DNA of 64,000 nucleotides from BMS3ABIN04 sp965554225 (GTDB lineage: Bacteria > Bacteroidota > Ignavibacteria > Ignavibacteriales > Melioribacteraceae), in contig CBEVZC010000001.1 in assembly GCA_965554225.1 (NCBI GenBank), positions 1 to 64,000 on the forward strand, given 5' to 3'. Positions 34,721-43,727 of this stretch are shown in pieces. Position 1 is the first letter of the stretch. Each line of letters opens with the position of its first letter. Below the pieces are notes generated by a model. The model did not search any database. It had not been told where the DNA came from and saw nothing but the letters and a program-made list of their open reading frames with translations. Both the position numbers and the translations under genes were made by a program.

Positions 34721-36279
34721 AGAAATATTTAATTGTTTCTTTTTTGTTTGGACTGCTTTCTATCAGTATTGCACAAACAATTCCTAAAAATTATACAATC
34801 AACAAAAAAGGATTCGCTAAAATTTCCGATTCAACGCCAAATAGTAATTCCGTTGAATATATTGAATTTGATAAAGACACAGTTTGGGTCGGTACGGGCG
34901 GCGGGCTTAGCAAATCGACCGATGCCGGTAAATCCTGGACAAATATAACATTTGGCGAAGAAGGAATTTCGGCACTTAAAATACATAACGATACAGTTTG
35001 GTGTGCTACTTGGCATGCAGTAGATATTTCGGGAGAGGTTCTGCCTGTTGGGAGTGGCCTGCACTATTCTGCAGATGGCGGAAAGAATTGGGTTGATATT
35101 CCTCAACCGGTCGATGCATCGGATGATTCTTCGGTGGCGTATGGGATAAATACCATAAGGGCTTTGCCAATTACTGCGAAAGAAAATAATTTTACACAGT
35201 CCTTTGCATTTACAAGAAATACTATTTGGATTGCATCATTTGCAGGTGAATTGAGGAAAAGCAATGATAACGGTAAGACTTGGGAAAGAGTTGTTTTACC
35301 TCCTGACTATCTAGATGAAATTAAACCGACGGATACTTTGAATTTTACTCTTTCTCCGTCCGGAGGAAATTTGGGATTTGAGAGTAACCTTAACCATCGA
35401 GTATTTGCTATCAGCGCTATAAATGATTCTACTTTATATGTTGGTACGGCAAACGGAATAAATAAATCGACGGATAATGGTATTAGCTGGGTTAAGTTTA
35501 ACCATCAAAATCAAACAAATTCTATTAGCGGTAATTTTATTCTTGATATTGAATATGATTATGCAAACAGTACTATTTGGGCAGCAACATGGAAAGCAAA
35601 TGATCAAGATGAATTTTATGGCGTGAGCTCTTCTAATGACGGGGGCAAAAGTTGGCAGACATATCTTGCAGGAGAAAGATGCCATAGTTTTTCCGTGTCA
35701 AACGAAACTGCCGATATTTTTGCTGCAACGGAAAATGGTGTATTTAGAACACGCGATAATGGAATTTCGTGGATTGCAGCGCCTGAAATGATTGACGATT
35801 TAACGAAGTCAGCTATCAAAACTAAAAAATTTAGAGCTGTGGGATTCAGAAAGATTGATAGTAAAACAAATGATATTTGGTTCGGTTCCGAAAAAGGTCT
35901 TGCAAAATTAAGAGAAACCGGCGGAATTTGGGAAGGGAAGTGGACGGTCTTTCTTGCTTCTCCGGCTTCCGGTTCGGCTAGTGAAAGTTTTGCATTCCCC
36001 AATCCTTTTTCGCCGGATGAAGAAAGTTTAAGATTTAAGTATAATACAAACAATGAATCGAAAGAAGTAACAATTAGAATTTTTGACTTTAGTATGAATT
36101 TGGTTAGAACAGTTGTACAAAATGTAACAAGAAGGATTAGTCCAAACGATACGCCATCGGATTTTTGGGACGGAAGAGATGAGAACGGAGTTATTGTTCC
36201 GAATGGTGTTTATTTTTATAGAATTGATATAGGTTCGAATCAGCAGCCAATATTTGGTAAGATAATAGTTTTAATGTAA
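34717..36279 (+). CDS. secreted BNR/sortilin-type beta-propeller protein with FlgD-like C-terminal domain
   Basis: A 520-residue exported protein with a signal peptide (cleavage about after SIAQ). Several BNR/Asp-box motifs of the form S.DGG.(S/T)W mark propeller blades: SKSTDAGKSW, YSADGGKNW, KSNDNGKTW, KSTDNGISW, SSNDGGKSW and RTRDNGISW. The last about 95 residues (FPNPFSPDEESLRFKY..., VTIRIFDFSMNLVRTV, WDGRDENGVIVPNGVYFYRI) are the FlgD-Ig/T9SS-sorting type. It is likely exported by T9SS. It lies between a lipoprotein and two PorV/PorQ-like proteins in the same orientation. Confidence 0.85.
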   Translation: MKKYLIVSFLFGLLSISIAQTIPKNYTINKKGFAKISDSTPNSNSVEYIEFDKDTVWVGTGGGLSKSTDAGKSWTNITFGEEGISALKIHNDTVWCATWHAVDISGEVLPVGSGLHYSADGGKNWVDIPQPVDASDDSSVAYGINTIRALPITAKENNFTQSFAFTRNTIWIASFAGELRKSNDNGKTWERVVLPPDYLDEIKPTDTLNFTLSPSGGNLGFESNLNHRVFAISAINDSTLYVGTANGINKSTDNGISWVKFNHQNQTNSISGNFILDIEYDYANSTIWAATWKANDQDEFYGVSSSNDGGKSWQTYLAGERCHSFSVSNETADIFAATENGVFRTRDNGISWIAAPEMIDDLTKSAIKTKKFRAVGFRKIDSKTNDIWFGSEKGLAKLRETGGIWEGKWTVFLASPASGSASESFAFPNPFSPDEESLRFKYNTNNESKEVTIRIFDFSMNLVRTVVQNVTRRISPNDTPSDFWDGRDENGVIVPNGVYFYRIDIGSNQQPIFGKIIVLM

Positions 36280-36299
36280 TCTTTAGATAAGGTAAAGAC

Positions 36300-37301
36300 T
36301 TGAAAAAGAGCATACTGATACTTTTAATATTTTCGGGAATTATATTTGCCCAATCTCAGTTTAGCGGTATAAACAGCAGACCCGGTGCATTTAGCAGAAT
36401 GGGTTTTGGTGCACGAGGAATGAGCATGGGAAATGCAATGTCTGCTGTAAGGGAAGGCAATTTGGTTTCGTATTATAATCCCGCTCTCTCTGTTTTTCAG
36501 AAAGGGAATTTATTTCAAGTCGGGTACGGCATCTTATCTCTCGATCGTTCGCTTAATTTTTTAAATTATACAAAAAGATTTCAATTCGGGAAGAAGGGAA
36601 ATAATTCGAATGTTAACAATAAATCGAGCTTTGCCGGATTGAGTATTGGACTTATCAATTCCGGTGTAAGTAATATTGACGGGCGCGACGGCTCCGGAAA
36701 TAAACTGGGAGATTTATCCACTTCCGAAAATCAGTTCTTTATAAGTTTTGCAAAAAGATTTTCTACTAAACTTGCTTTTGGTATTAGTCTTAAATTTTAC
36801 CATTATAAATTATTCGAAGATATCTCATCCTCCGGTTTGGGATTGGATATTGGCGCTTTGTACCTGCTCAATAAAAACATCACTCTTTCATTTGTGCTTT
36901 CTGATTTAAATACTAAATATAAATGGGATACTAGTTCGATATACGGGCAGAGTGGAAATACGAGCATAGATAAATTTCCACTGCTGAAAAAAATTGGTAT
37001 TTCCTATATGATAAAAAATCCTAATATTATTGCTGCAATTGAGTTTGAAAGCAGTAACACAGGGACTAATTATTTACGAGGCGGAATTGAATACAATATT
37101 CATACTAATTTATATTTGCGCGCAGGTTTAGATAAATTAAACTTTAGTAATTTCAGCGCTCCGGTCAGACCCTCGCTTGGGTTTTCTTATTTATACCGGC
37201 AAGATGATTGGACGCTCGGATTTGATTACACATTTGTTTACGAACCTTATTCTCTTTTTAATGACCAACACGTACTTGGTTTGACATTCAATTTTAATTA
37301 A
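36300..37301 (+). CDS. PorV/PorQ-family outer-membrane barrel protein, copy 1
   Basis: A 333-residue exported beta-barrel. A signal peptide ends about at FAQS; then the family N-terminal pattern FSRMGFGARGMSMGNAMSAV...YYNPALS appears, as in PorV/PorQ (UPF0164) proteins. PorV is the T9SS component that carries cargo to the attachment complex; many paralogues exist whose roles are unclear. The end (GLTFNFN) fits an outer-membrane barrel closing strand. Start is TTG 36300 with TAAGGTAAAG upstream. It is directly followed by a second family member. Confidence 0.85.
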   Translation: MKKSILILLIFSGIIFAQSQFSGINSRPGAFSRMGFGARGMSMGNAMSAVREGNLVSYYNPALSVFQKGNLFQVGYGILSLDRSLNFLNYTKRFQFGKKGNNSNVNNKSSFAGLSIGLINSGVSNIDGRDGSGNKLGDLSTSENQFFISFAKRFSTKLAFGISLKFYHYKLFEDISSSGLGLDIGALYLLNKNITLSFVLSDLNTKYKWDTSSIYGQSGNTSIDKFPLLKKIGISYMIKNPNIIAAIEFESSNTGTNYLRGGIEYNIHTNLYLRAGLDKLNFSNFSAPVRPSLGFSYLYRQDDWTLGFDYTFVYEPYSLFNDQHVLGLTFNFN

Positions 37302-37310
37302 TTTGAAGAT

Positions 37311-38222
37311 ATGATTAAAAAAATAAAATACCCGGTTTTGCTTTTAATGATTGTTTCAGCTTCCGTTTTTGCACAGGGAGCGGGCAATACAGGTTTATCG
37401 TTTTTAAAGATCGGTTTTGGCGCCAGAAATTTGGCGATGGGAGATCTGGGCGTTACTTCCGCCAACGATTTAACTGCACTGTATTATAATCCTGCTCTGC
37501 TTTCACAAGCTGAAACGGGTCAAATATTTATAACGCATAATGAATGGATACAGGACGTTAAGAGCGAGCTGCTCGGTGCGAACTTTTCCATATTCGGACT
37601 TCCTTTTGCAATTGGTTTAAATACTACTTCCGTTTCTGGTTTTGAAATTAGAACCAAACCTACTCAACAGCCGGACGCAACTTTTAATGTTTATTATTTT
37701 TACGGAAGCCTTTCAACCGCCTTTAACGTGATTAAAAATCTTTCGGCAGGGCTTACCATAAAGTATTTGAATGAGAATATTCTGTCCGACGAAGCTTCGG
37801 GTTTAGGCTTTGATATTGGACTGCATTATAAAGATATAATTCCCGGATTAAATGCCGGAGCGGCAATTCGTAACCTCGGATCGATGAATCAGCTGAGGAA
37901 TCAATCAACAAAACTACCTGTTGATTTAAGAGCCGGCTTGGGTTACAATTTTCGATCGGATAAGTTAAACTCAATAGTAACTATAACCGGCGGTGTGCAA
38001 AAATATACTGAAGCTAACGATACTCATTTCCTTTTTGGTTCGGAAGTATTGTGCAATAAGCTTTTCGCATTAAGACTGGGTTATATGACCGGTTATGAAT
38101 CGAAAGGCATTACGGCAGGCGCAGGTGTTTTGTGGAATAAATTAAATTTTGATTATGCCTTTACACCATTCGATTTTGGTTTGGGCAGCTCACATACAAT
38201 TTCTTTAATGTATACTTTCTAA
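37311..38222 (+). CDS. PorV/PorQ-family outer-membrane barrel protein, copy 2
   Basis: A 303-residue exported beta-barrel with a signal peptide (cleavage after VFAQ) and the conserved LKIGFGARNLAMGDLGVTSANDLTALYYNPALL, closer to the classic PorV pattern than its neighbour. Regular barrel strands continue to SHTISLMYTF, ending in phenylalanine as outer-membrane proteins do. It lies nine bases after copy 1. The pair behind a T9SS-type cargo suggests dedicated export or attachment partners. Confidence 0.88.
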   Translation: MIKKIKYPVLLLMIVSASVFAQGAGNTGLSFLKIGFGARNLAMGDLGVTSANDLTALYYNPALLSQAETGQIFITHNEWIQDVKSELLGANFSIFGLPFAIGLNTTSVSGFEIRTKPTQQPDATFNVYYFYGSLSTAFNVIKNLSAGLTIKYLNENILSDEASGLGFDIGLHYKDIIPGLNAGAAIRNLGSMNQLRNQSTKLPVDLRAGLGYNFRSDKLNSIVTITGGVQKYTEANDTHFLFGSEVLCNKLFALRLGYMTGYESKGITAGAGVLWNKLNFDYAFTPFDFGLGSSHTISLMYTF

Positions 38223-38329
38223 TTTAATTTATAAGTTTACTTTTCATAATTTCTGTTAATGTATTATTTTTCTTCTCTATTTAACGGCTAATTCCTTATT
38301 TTACTAACTTATAAAATTTGTATTTATAT

Positions 38330-39292
38330 ATGGAAATTATTGAATATACTAAGGAATGGAAAGAGCGATGGGATGAATTTGTTCTTAACTCCAGCAACGG
38401 AACGATGTTCCAAATGCAGAAATTTTTCGATTATCATGAACCCGGAAAATTTAAATTTAATCATCTTGTTTTTCTGGAAAAAGGAAAAATTGCCGCATTA
38501 CTTCCGGGAAGTTTATTGAAAGACGGTATCTATGAATCTCCCATCGGTGCAAGCTACGGTTCCGTTGTAGTAAAAGATATCAAATTTAAAAAGGCGATGG
38601 AGATAGTTGAAACTTTATTAAGCTGGGGCAAAAAGAACGGAATAAAAGAATTTCTCCTCACATCGGCACCGATGATTTACGAAACGTATCCGAATCACAA
38701 TCTCGATTTTGCCATGCTGTGGCAAGGGTTTAATTATCAATTGCATTATATATCCAGTGCAATAAAGCTGGAAAAAGATAGAGATATTATTTCAAGATTT
38801 TCTCCTACGATACGCCGTAATGTTAGAAAAACTTTTAAGGATGGAAATATTCACGTTGAAGTAAATGAACGATACGACGAGTTTTATCCTATTCTTATTA
38901 ATAATAAAGCCAGGCATAATGTTAAACCTACTCACTCTTACGAAGATTTAATAAAGTTAAAGAAATTAATGCCCGACAGACTGAAGCTGTTTATGGTCTA
39001 CTTTAAAGATAAACCGATCGCCGGTTCTTTAATGTTCTACCCGAATAAAAATGTGGCTCTTTGTTTTTACAATATGCTTCTGTATGATTATGTACAATAT
39101 AAACCGATTCAAAGGGTAATGTACGAAGTTGTAAAAGATGCAACCGAGTCCGGCTACAGTTATGTTGATATTGGCGTTTCGCAAGATACTTCGGCAGAGA
39201 ATCCTATGACCCCGAGTATGAGTTTGATAGATTTCAAAGAAAAGTTTGATGCCAAATCAATTATGCGCAATACACTGCAATATCGTTTTTAA
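38330..39292 (+). CDS. FemAB/GNAT-like acyl- or aminoacyltransferase
   Basis: A 320-residue protein with the duplicated GNAT fold of the FemAB-like group (Acetyltransf_6). Visible marks: FQMQKFFDYH near the N-terminus, SPTIRRNVRKTFKDG in the middle (family s...r..irka...G) and IAGSLMFYPNKNVALCFYNMLLYDY, then the late Y.DIGVSQD (family fdfG.s). Relatives add amino acids to peptidoglycan or act in exopolysaccharide (PEP-CTERM) systems. ATG 38330 is preferred to the in-frame TTG 38318. It leads a short run with GT4 and GT9 enzymes, which favours a cell-envelope role. Confidence 0.75.
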   Translation: MEIIEYTKEWKERWDEFVLNSSNGTMFQMQKFFDYHEPGKFKFNHLVFLEKGKIAALLPGSLLKDGIYESPIGASYGSVVVKDIKFKKAMEIVETLLSWGKKNGIKEFLLTSAPMIYETYPNHNLDFAMLWQGFNYQLHYISSAIKLEKDRDIISRFSPTIRRNVRKTFKDGNIHVEVNERYDEFYPILINNKARHNVKPTHSYEDLIKLKKLMPDRLKLFMVYFKDKPIAGSLMFYPNKNVALCFYNMLLYDYVQYKPIQRVMYEVVKDATESGYSYVDIGVSQDTSAENPMTPSMSLIDFKEKFDAKSIMRNTLQYRF

Positions 39293-39307
39293 TAACAAAG
39301 AATAGTC

Positions 39308-40426
39308 ATGCCACAAACTAAGACTGCTTGCATAACATTTCTCGGTAATCCGAATCTTGATTCCAGATTGGTTAATCTTACAAGGTCCTTGCGCAGCGAA
39401 GGAATGCGAGTTAAAGTTATTGGTTTCGATTGGCAAAGTGACAATTTTAAGAGTATTGAAAGTGATGTATCCATATTTAAACTTTCTAAGCAAAAATTTT
39501 CTTTAATGTTCTATTTTAATTTCATCAAAATTTTATTTTCTCAGCTTACAAAAATAAAAGCAGATTATTATTTCGCAGAAGATATTTACGTCTTACCTAT
39601 TACTCACTTATTTTCTAAATTGCGAAAAGCCAAATTATACTACAATAGCAGAGAACTATATTCCCATATTGGAGGATTAAGGAGAAAGAAAAAAGCTCAA
39701 TGGGCAATTAGTATTGTCGAAAAAATTTTTATTAAAAAACCAGCTTATGTGTTAACTACCGGTGAAATGGATGCAACTTACTTGGAAAAAATTTACGGAA
39801 TTACCAATACTTTGGTTTTAAGAAATTTACCCTCTTACAAAAAGCCGACCGGTATTGTCAATTATAAAAAATTGTTTAACTTGCCAGAAAATAGGAAAAT
39901 TATTCTCTACCAAGGTGTTCTGCTTGAAGGAAGAGGAATTTCGCTAACTTTGAAAGCTCTTGTTCATTTGCCCTATGTTGACTTTGTTATTTTAGGTGAG
40001 GGAGTTTTCAGAAGTAAATACGAAGAAGAAGCCAAAAAATTAAACATTTGGGATAGAACTCATTTCTTAGGTGCAATTAAGCATGAAGAACTTATAAACT
40101 ACACAGCCGGGGCGGATATTGGTTTAGCATTGATAGAAAATATTAGTCTTAGTTATTATTACGCTCTGCCGAACAAATTATTTGAATATATAATTGCCGG
40201 AATACCCGTATTGGTTACGGAACTTCCTCAAATGGAAAGAATAGTAAAAGAATATAATGTTGGTGAAGTTCTGCCGGATGAAACTGCCGTCGGGTTAAGT
40301 GAAATTTTAATAAAAATGTTTAAAGAAGAAGAATTGATGCGGAACTATAAAGAAAATTGTATAAAAGCCGCAAAAGAATTGAACTGGGAAGTTGAATTTA
40401 ACAATGTTAAAAATTTACTTCTCTAA
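39308..40426 (+). CDS. family 4 glycosyltransferase
   Basis: A 372-residue GT-B retaining glycosyltransferase. The C-terminal nucleotide-sugar domain has ILYQGVLLEGRGISLTLKAL, FVILGEG, HFLGAI.HEEL and, for the donor, ALPNKLFEYIIAGIPVL (family E..a.G.Pvv) followed by EVLPDE. The N-terminal domain carries YYNSRELYSHIGG. Typical length. It lies 15 bases after the FemAB-like gene and five before the GT9 gene, so the three probably act in one surface glycan or LPS core pathway. Confidence 0.88.
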   Translation: MPQTKTACITFLGNPNLDSRLVNLTRSLRSEGMRVKVIGFDWQSDNFKSIESDVSIFKLSKQKFSLMFYFNFIKILFSQLTKIKADYYFAEDIYVLPITHLFSKLRKAKLYYNSRELYSHIGGLRRKKKAQWAISIVEKIFIKKPAYVLTTGEMDATYLEKIYGITNTLVLRNLPSYKKPTGIVNYKKLFNLPENRKIILYQGVLLEGRGISLTLKALVHLPYVDFVILGEGVFRSKYEEEAKKLNIWDRTHFLGAIKHEELINYTAGADIGLALIENISLSYYYALPNKLFEYIIAGIPVLVTELPQMERIVKEYNVGEVLPDETAVGLSEILIKMFKEEELMRNYKENCIKAAKELNWEVEFNNVKNLLL

Positions 40427-40431
40427 AGTTT

Positions 40432-41451
40432 ATGAAACAAAAAAGAATACTTATTGTCAGACCCGATCGTATTGGTGATGTTGTACTTTCAACACCTTTG
40501 CCTTGCGAAATAAAAAAGCAATTTCCGAATAGTTTTATTGCAGTTCTTGTAAGAAAATATACCGAAGCCATTTACCAACATAACCCTTACGTTGATAAAA
40601 TTTTACTTATTGATGATTTATCAGCTGATTCAAAAAATTACTTCTGGAGTAAAGTTAAAGAAATTCATTCTTATAAATTTACTCATGCTCTAATGTTATT
40701 ACCGAATGAAAAAATAAATTATATATTATTCTTTGCGGGAATAAGAAAACGGATCGGTGTCGGTACTAAATTATACCAATTCATAACCGGAGTAAAGGGA
40801 GTTGGTAGGAATAAATACGTACCATTGCGGCATGAAGCAGATTACTCGATGGACTTAGCTAGAGCAATCGGTATAAAGACAAACGATTTATCACCTGAAA
40901 TTTATTTAACCGAAAGTGAACAAAAAAGAACTACGGAAATTAAAAATAATTTATTAAACGGGAAGAAATATTTAATTGGGGTTCATTCTACGAGTGGTAA
41001 TTCTGCTCCCAATTGGAAACCTGAAGTTTATTGTAATTTAATTAAAGATTTACAAAACCGTGAAGATGCAAAAGTTGTTATAACTGATTTCAATATGCCT
41101 AATGTAATTAAAACAAATTGTAATGTTGATTCTATAAATGAAGGAAATAACTTGAGAGATACAATAATCAATCTTTCAACTTTAGATTTACTCGTTTCGG
41201 CAAGTACGGGACCCATGCATATTGCAGCTGCATTGAAAGTAAAGACGGTTTCTTTATTTTGTCCGTTGACCGCTTGTTCTCCAAAACTTTGGGGACCGAT
41301 GGGAAACGAAAATAAAGTTATATTACCGGCTGAAAATTATTGTGAAAATTTTTGTCCCGGTGATCCTAAAAAATGTGATTATAACGGCGAAAAGGGAATC
41401 AGTGTTCAGCAAGTAATAAACAATATTAATTTGCTGCTTCATTTTAATTAG
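40432..41451 (+). CDS. family 9 glycosyltransferase (heptosyltransferase-like)
   Basis: A 339-residue GT9 enzyme related to ADP-heptose:LPS heptosyltransferases (WaaC/WaaF). N-terminal ILIVRPDRIGDVVLSTPL is the family signature; the C-terminal half has the HSTSGNSAPNWKPEVY donor region and SASTGPMHIAAALKVKTVSLF. Cysteine-rich FCPGDPKKC occurs near the end. It suggests an LPS core with heptose or a similar sugar. The exact step is not decidable. Confidence 0.88.
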   Translation: MKQKRILIVRPDRIGDVVLSTPLPCEIKKQFPNSFIAVLVRKYTEAIYQHNPYVDKILLIDDLSADSKNYFWSKVKEIHSYKFTHALMLLPNEKINYILFFAGIRKRIGVGTKLYQFITGVKGVGRNKYVPLRHEADYSMDLARAIGIKTNDLSPEIYLTESEQKRTTEIKNNLLNGKKYLIGVHSTSGNSAPNWKPEVYCNLIKDLQNREDAKVVITDFNMPNVIKTNCNVDSINEGNNLRDTIINLSTLDLLVSASTGPMHIAAALKVKTVSLFCPLTACSPKLWGPMGNENKVILPAENYCENFCPGDPKKCDYNGEKGISVQQVINNINLLLHFN

Positions 41452-41481
41452 AAGATTTATATATTTGTCCCTTAAAATTTT

Positions 41482-41575
<94 letters not shown>

Positions 41576-41790
41576 TTTTGTTTTTTTACTTTTAATCCCA
41601 ATCTTAATCTTAATCATGCTCTTTCTCTAAACACGATTAAAAATTATTGTTTAATTTTCTATCCCTCAGCAGGTGGATTTAAAATCTTCAATTATCTATT
41701 CACAATTTTTTAGTAATATTTTTCTTTTAATTATAATTTCTCAACTTTATATTTGTTTTTAACATTTCAAACGAACGCACTATACAGATA

Positions 41791-43650
41791 TTGATAAAAA
41801 AAATTATTTTTATATTGCTGGTTTTATCTTCAATTAGCTCGGCTCAAAAAGTTGAATTGCCTGCCTTTTCTTTAAGCGGAATCAAGACCCATATTAAAAT
41901 TACCGGTATTGATGAATCGGTCAATAGTGTTTGGATTAGTTTAATTCATAATTCACAGGTTCAAAACATTAAATTATCTGTACGTGATTCTCAGGTTGAT
42001 ACCTCAATAGTAATTCCAAAAGCCGGGAATTACAAAGTTCAAGTGAATATACTAAGAAATTATCAGCACAAAATTAAAGTACTTCCGGGTTGGCTAAGTA
42101 TTGTTCCTCCTTTACTCGCAATTTTATTGGCTTTAATAATTCGGCAAGTGCTAGTTTCTCTTCTTGCTGGTATTTATGTGGGCGCAATTTTTATTTATGA
42201 TTTTAATCCGTTTACTGCTTTATTACGGCTCGGCGATACGATAATTCTCAATGTTTTGGTAGATTCAGACCACATGTACGTAATTGTATTTACATTATTG
42301 ATTGGAGGTGTAGTAGGGATAATCTCCCGGAACGGTGGAACAGCCGGGCTGGCAAATGAGATAACAAAATTGGCAAAAACTGCTAAATCGGGAATGATTG
42401 CCAGTTGGTTAATGGGAGTTGTTATTTTCTTTGATGATTACGCAAACTCGCTGATTATCGGTAATATGATGCGACCGATTACCGATAAACTAAAAATTTC
42501 CCGCGAAAAACTTTCGTACATTGTTGATTCTACAGCCGCACCGGTTGCGAGTATCGTTATTATTAGTACATGGATTGGATATGAACTTGGACTGATAAAT
42601 GAAGGATTGAAAGCCATCGGATCAGCGGAGAATGCTTATGACGTGTTTCTTAAAACAATTCCGTACCGGTTTTATCCTATTGCAGCAATATTTTTTGTCT
42701 TTCTTACTTCTTACTTACAGAGAGATTTTGGTCCGATGTTTAAAGCCGAAAAAAGAGCAAGGACAACCGGAAAACTAGTTGGTGACGGAGTTGAAGTAAA
42801 GAGTCTGATAAATGATAATGAGAGATTACCAAGTAAAAAGCATGCGAAATGGATAAATGGTGTTGTGCCTATTCTTGTTATTCTGCTCGGTACAATTGCC
42901 GGTTTATTTTATACAGGATATTTAAGTTTGGCAGCAAATGGTATAACAGATTATTCAATCCAAAATTTAATTAGCCATTCGGATTCTTTTAAGTCCTTGC
43001 TTTGGGCAAGCTTCGGGGCTGCGATTGTTGCCGTAATTATGACCGTCTCACAAAAAATATTAAACTTACATGAATCGGTGGAAGCTTGGCACAAAGGTGT
43101 CCAATCTATGTTGTTTGCAGTTATCATTTTGGTTTTTGCATGGGGTATAAGCAAAATGACCGTTGATCTAAAAACAGCAGATTATATAATTTCAATTTTG
43201 AGTGATTCTATGAATCCAAGACTTTTACCGGTTTTGGTTTTTATTATTTGCGGGGGAATAAGTTTTGCAACCGGTACAAGTTGGGGAACAATGGCTATTG
43301 TTATGCCTATCGTAATTCCACTTGCTTCGGAAGTCTCAAAAATTTCCGGCTTGTCACCGGTCGATACAACAATAATTATTCATGGTGTAATCAGCTCCGT
43401 TTTAGCAGGTTCTGTTTGGGGTGATCATTGTTCACCGATAGCCGATACAACTATTCTAAGCTCTATGGCTTCACAATGCAATCATATCGATCACGTTCGT
43501 ACTCAGTTACCGTATGCATTGGCTGTGGGAAGTGTTACTATGGTTTTAGGAGATTTTCTTACTGCATATGGACTGAATCCATTTATAGCAATATTACTAA
43601 TCTTTGCAGCTCTTTATGGAATTTTAATGTTGGTTGGAAAAAAGGTATAG
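41791..43650 (+). CDS. NhaC-family Na+/H+ antiporter-like protein with N-terminal periplasmic domain
   Basis: A 619-residue transporter. The C-terminal 515 residues form about 11 membrane segments with NhaC-family marks GIISRNGGTAGLANEI, FFDDYANSLIIGNMMRPITD, DSTAAPVASIVIISTWIGYE, FATGTSWGTMAIVMPI and GSVWGDHCSPIADTTILSS. Ahead lies a signal peptide (MIKKIIFILLVLSSISSAQ) and about 80 residues of a small beta domain, unusual for plain NhaC but seen in some longer homologues. It exchanges sodium for protons or carries a related organic ion. Start is TTG 41791 with no clear ribosome site. A hairpin terminator follows. Confidence 0.87.
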   Translation: MIKKIIFILLVLSSISSAQKVELPAFSLSGIKTHIKITGIDESVNSVWISLIHNSQVQNIKLSVRDSQVDTSIVIPKAGNYKVQVNILRNYQHKIKVLPGWLSIVPPLLAILLALIIRQVLVSLLAGIYVGAIFIYDFNPFTALLRLGDTIILNVLVDSDHMYVIVFTLLIGGVVGIISRNGGTAGLANEITKLAKTAKSGMIASWLMGVVIFFDDYANSLIIGNMMRPITDKLKISREKLSYIVDSTAAPVASIVIISTWIGYELGLINEGLKAIGSAENAYDVFLKTIPYRFYPIAAIFFVFLTSYLQRDFGPMFKAEKRARTTGKLVGDGVEVKSLINDNERLPSKKHAKWINGVVPILVILLGTIAGLFYTGYLSLAANGITDYSIQNLISHSDSFKSLLWASFGAAIVAVIMTVSQKILNLHESVEAWHKGVQSMLFAVIILVFAWGISKMTVDLKTADYIISILSDSMNPRLLPVLVFIICGGISFATGTSWGTMAIVMPIVIPLASEVSKISGLSPVDTTIIIHGVISSVLAGSVWGDHCSPIADTTILSSMASQCNHIDHVRTQLPYALAVGSVTMVLGDFLTAYGLNPFIAILLIFAALYGILMLVGKKV

Positions 43651-43690
43651 GACAAAGAAAAAAGTAAAAAGACAAAAGTGCTATTTTCTC

Positions 43691-43727
43691 AAACCTCAGG
43701 GGTTTTGGAAACCTCGGAAGTTTTTTT
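43691..43727. terminator. hairpin terminator after the antiporter gene
   Basis: AAACCTCAGGGGTTT and AAACCTCGGAAGTTT pair imperfectly (several G-T pairs), followed by a run of seven T. It lies between the convergent antiporter and uvrC genes, and the last T run abuts the uvrC stop. Confidence 0.7.
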
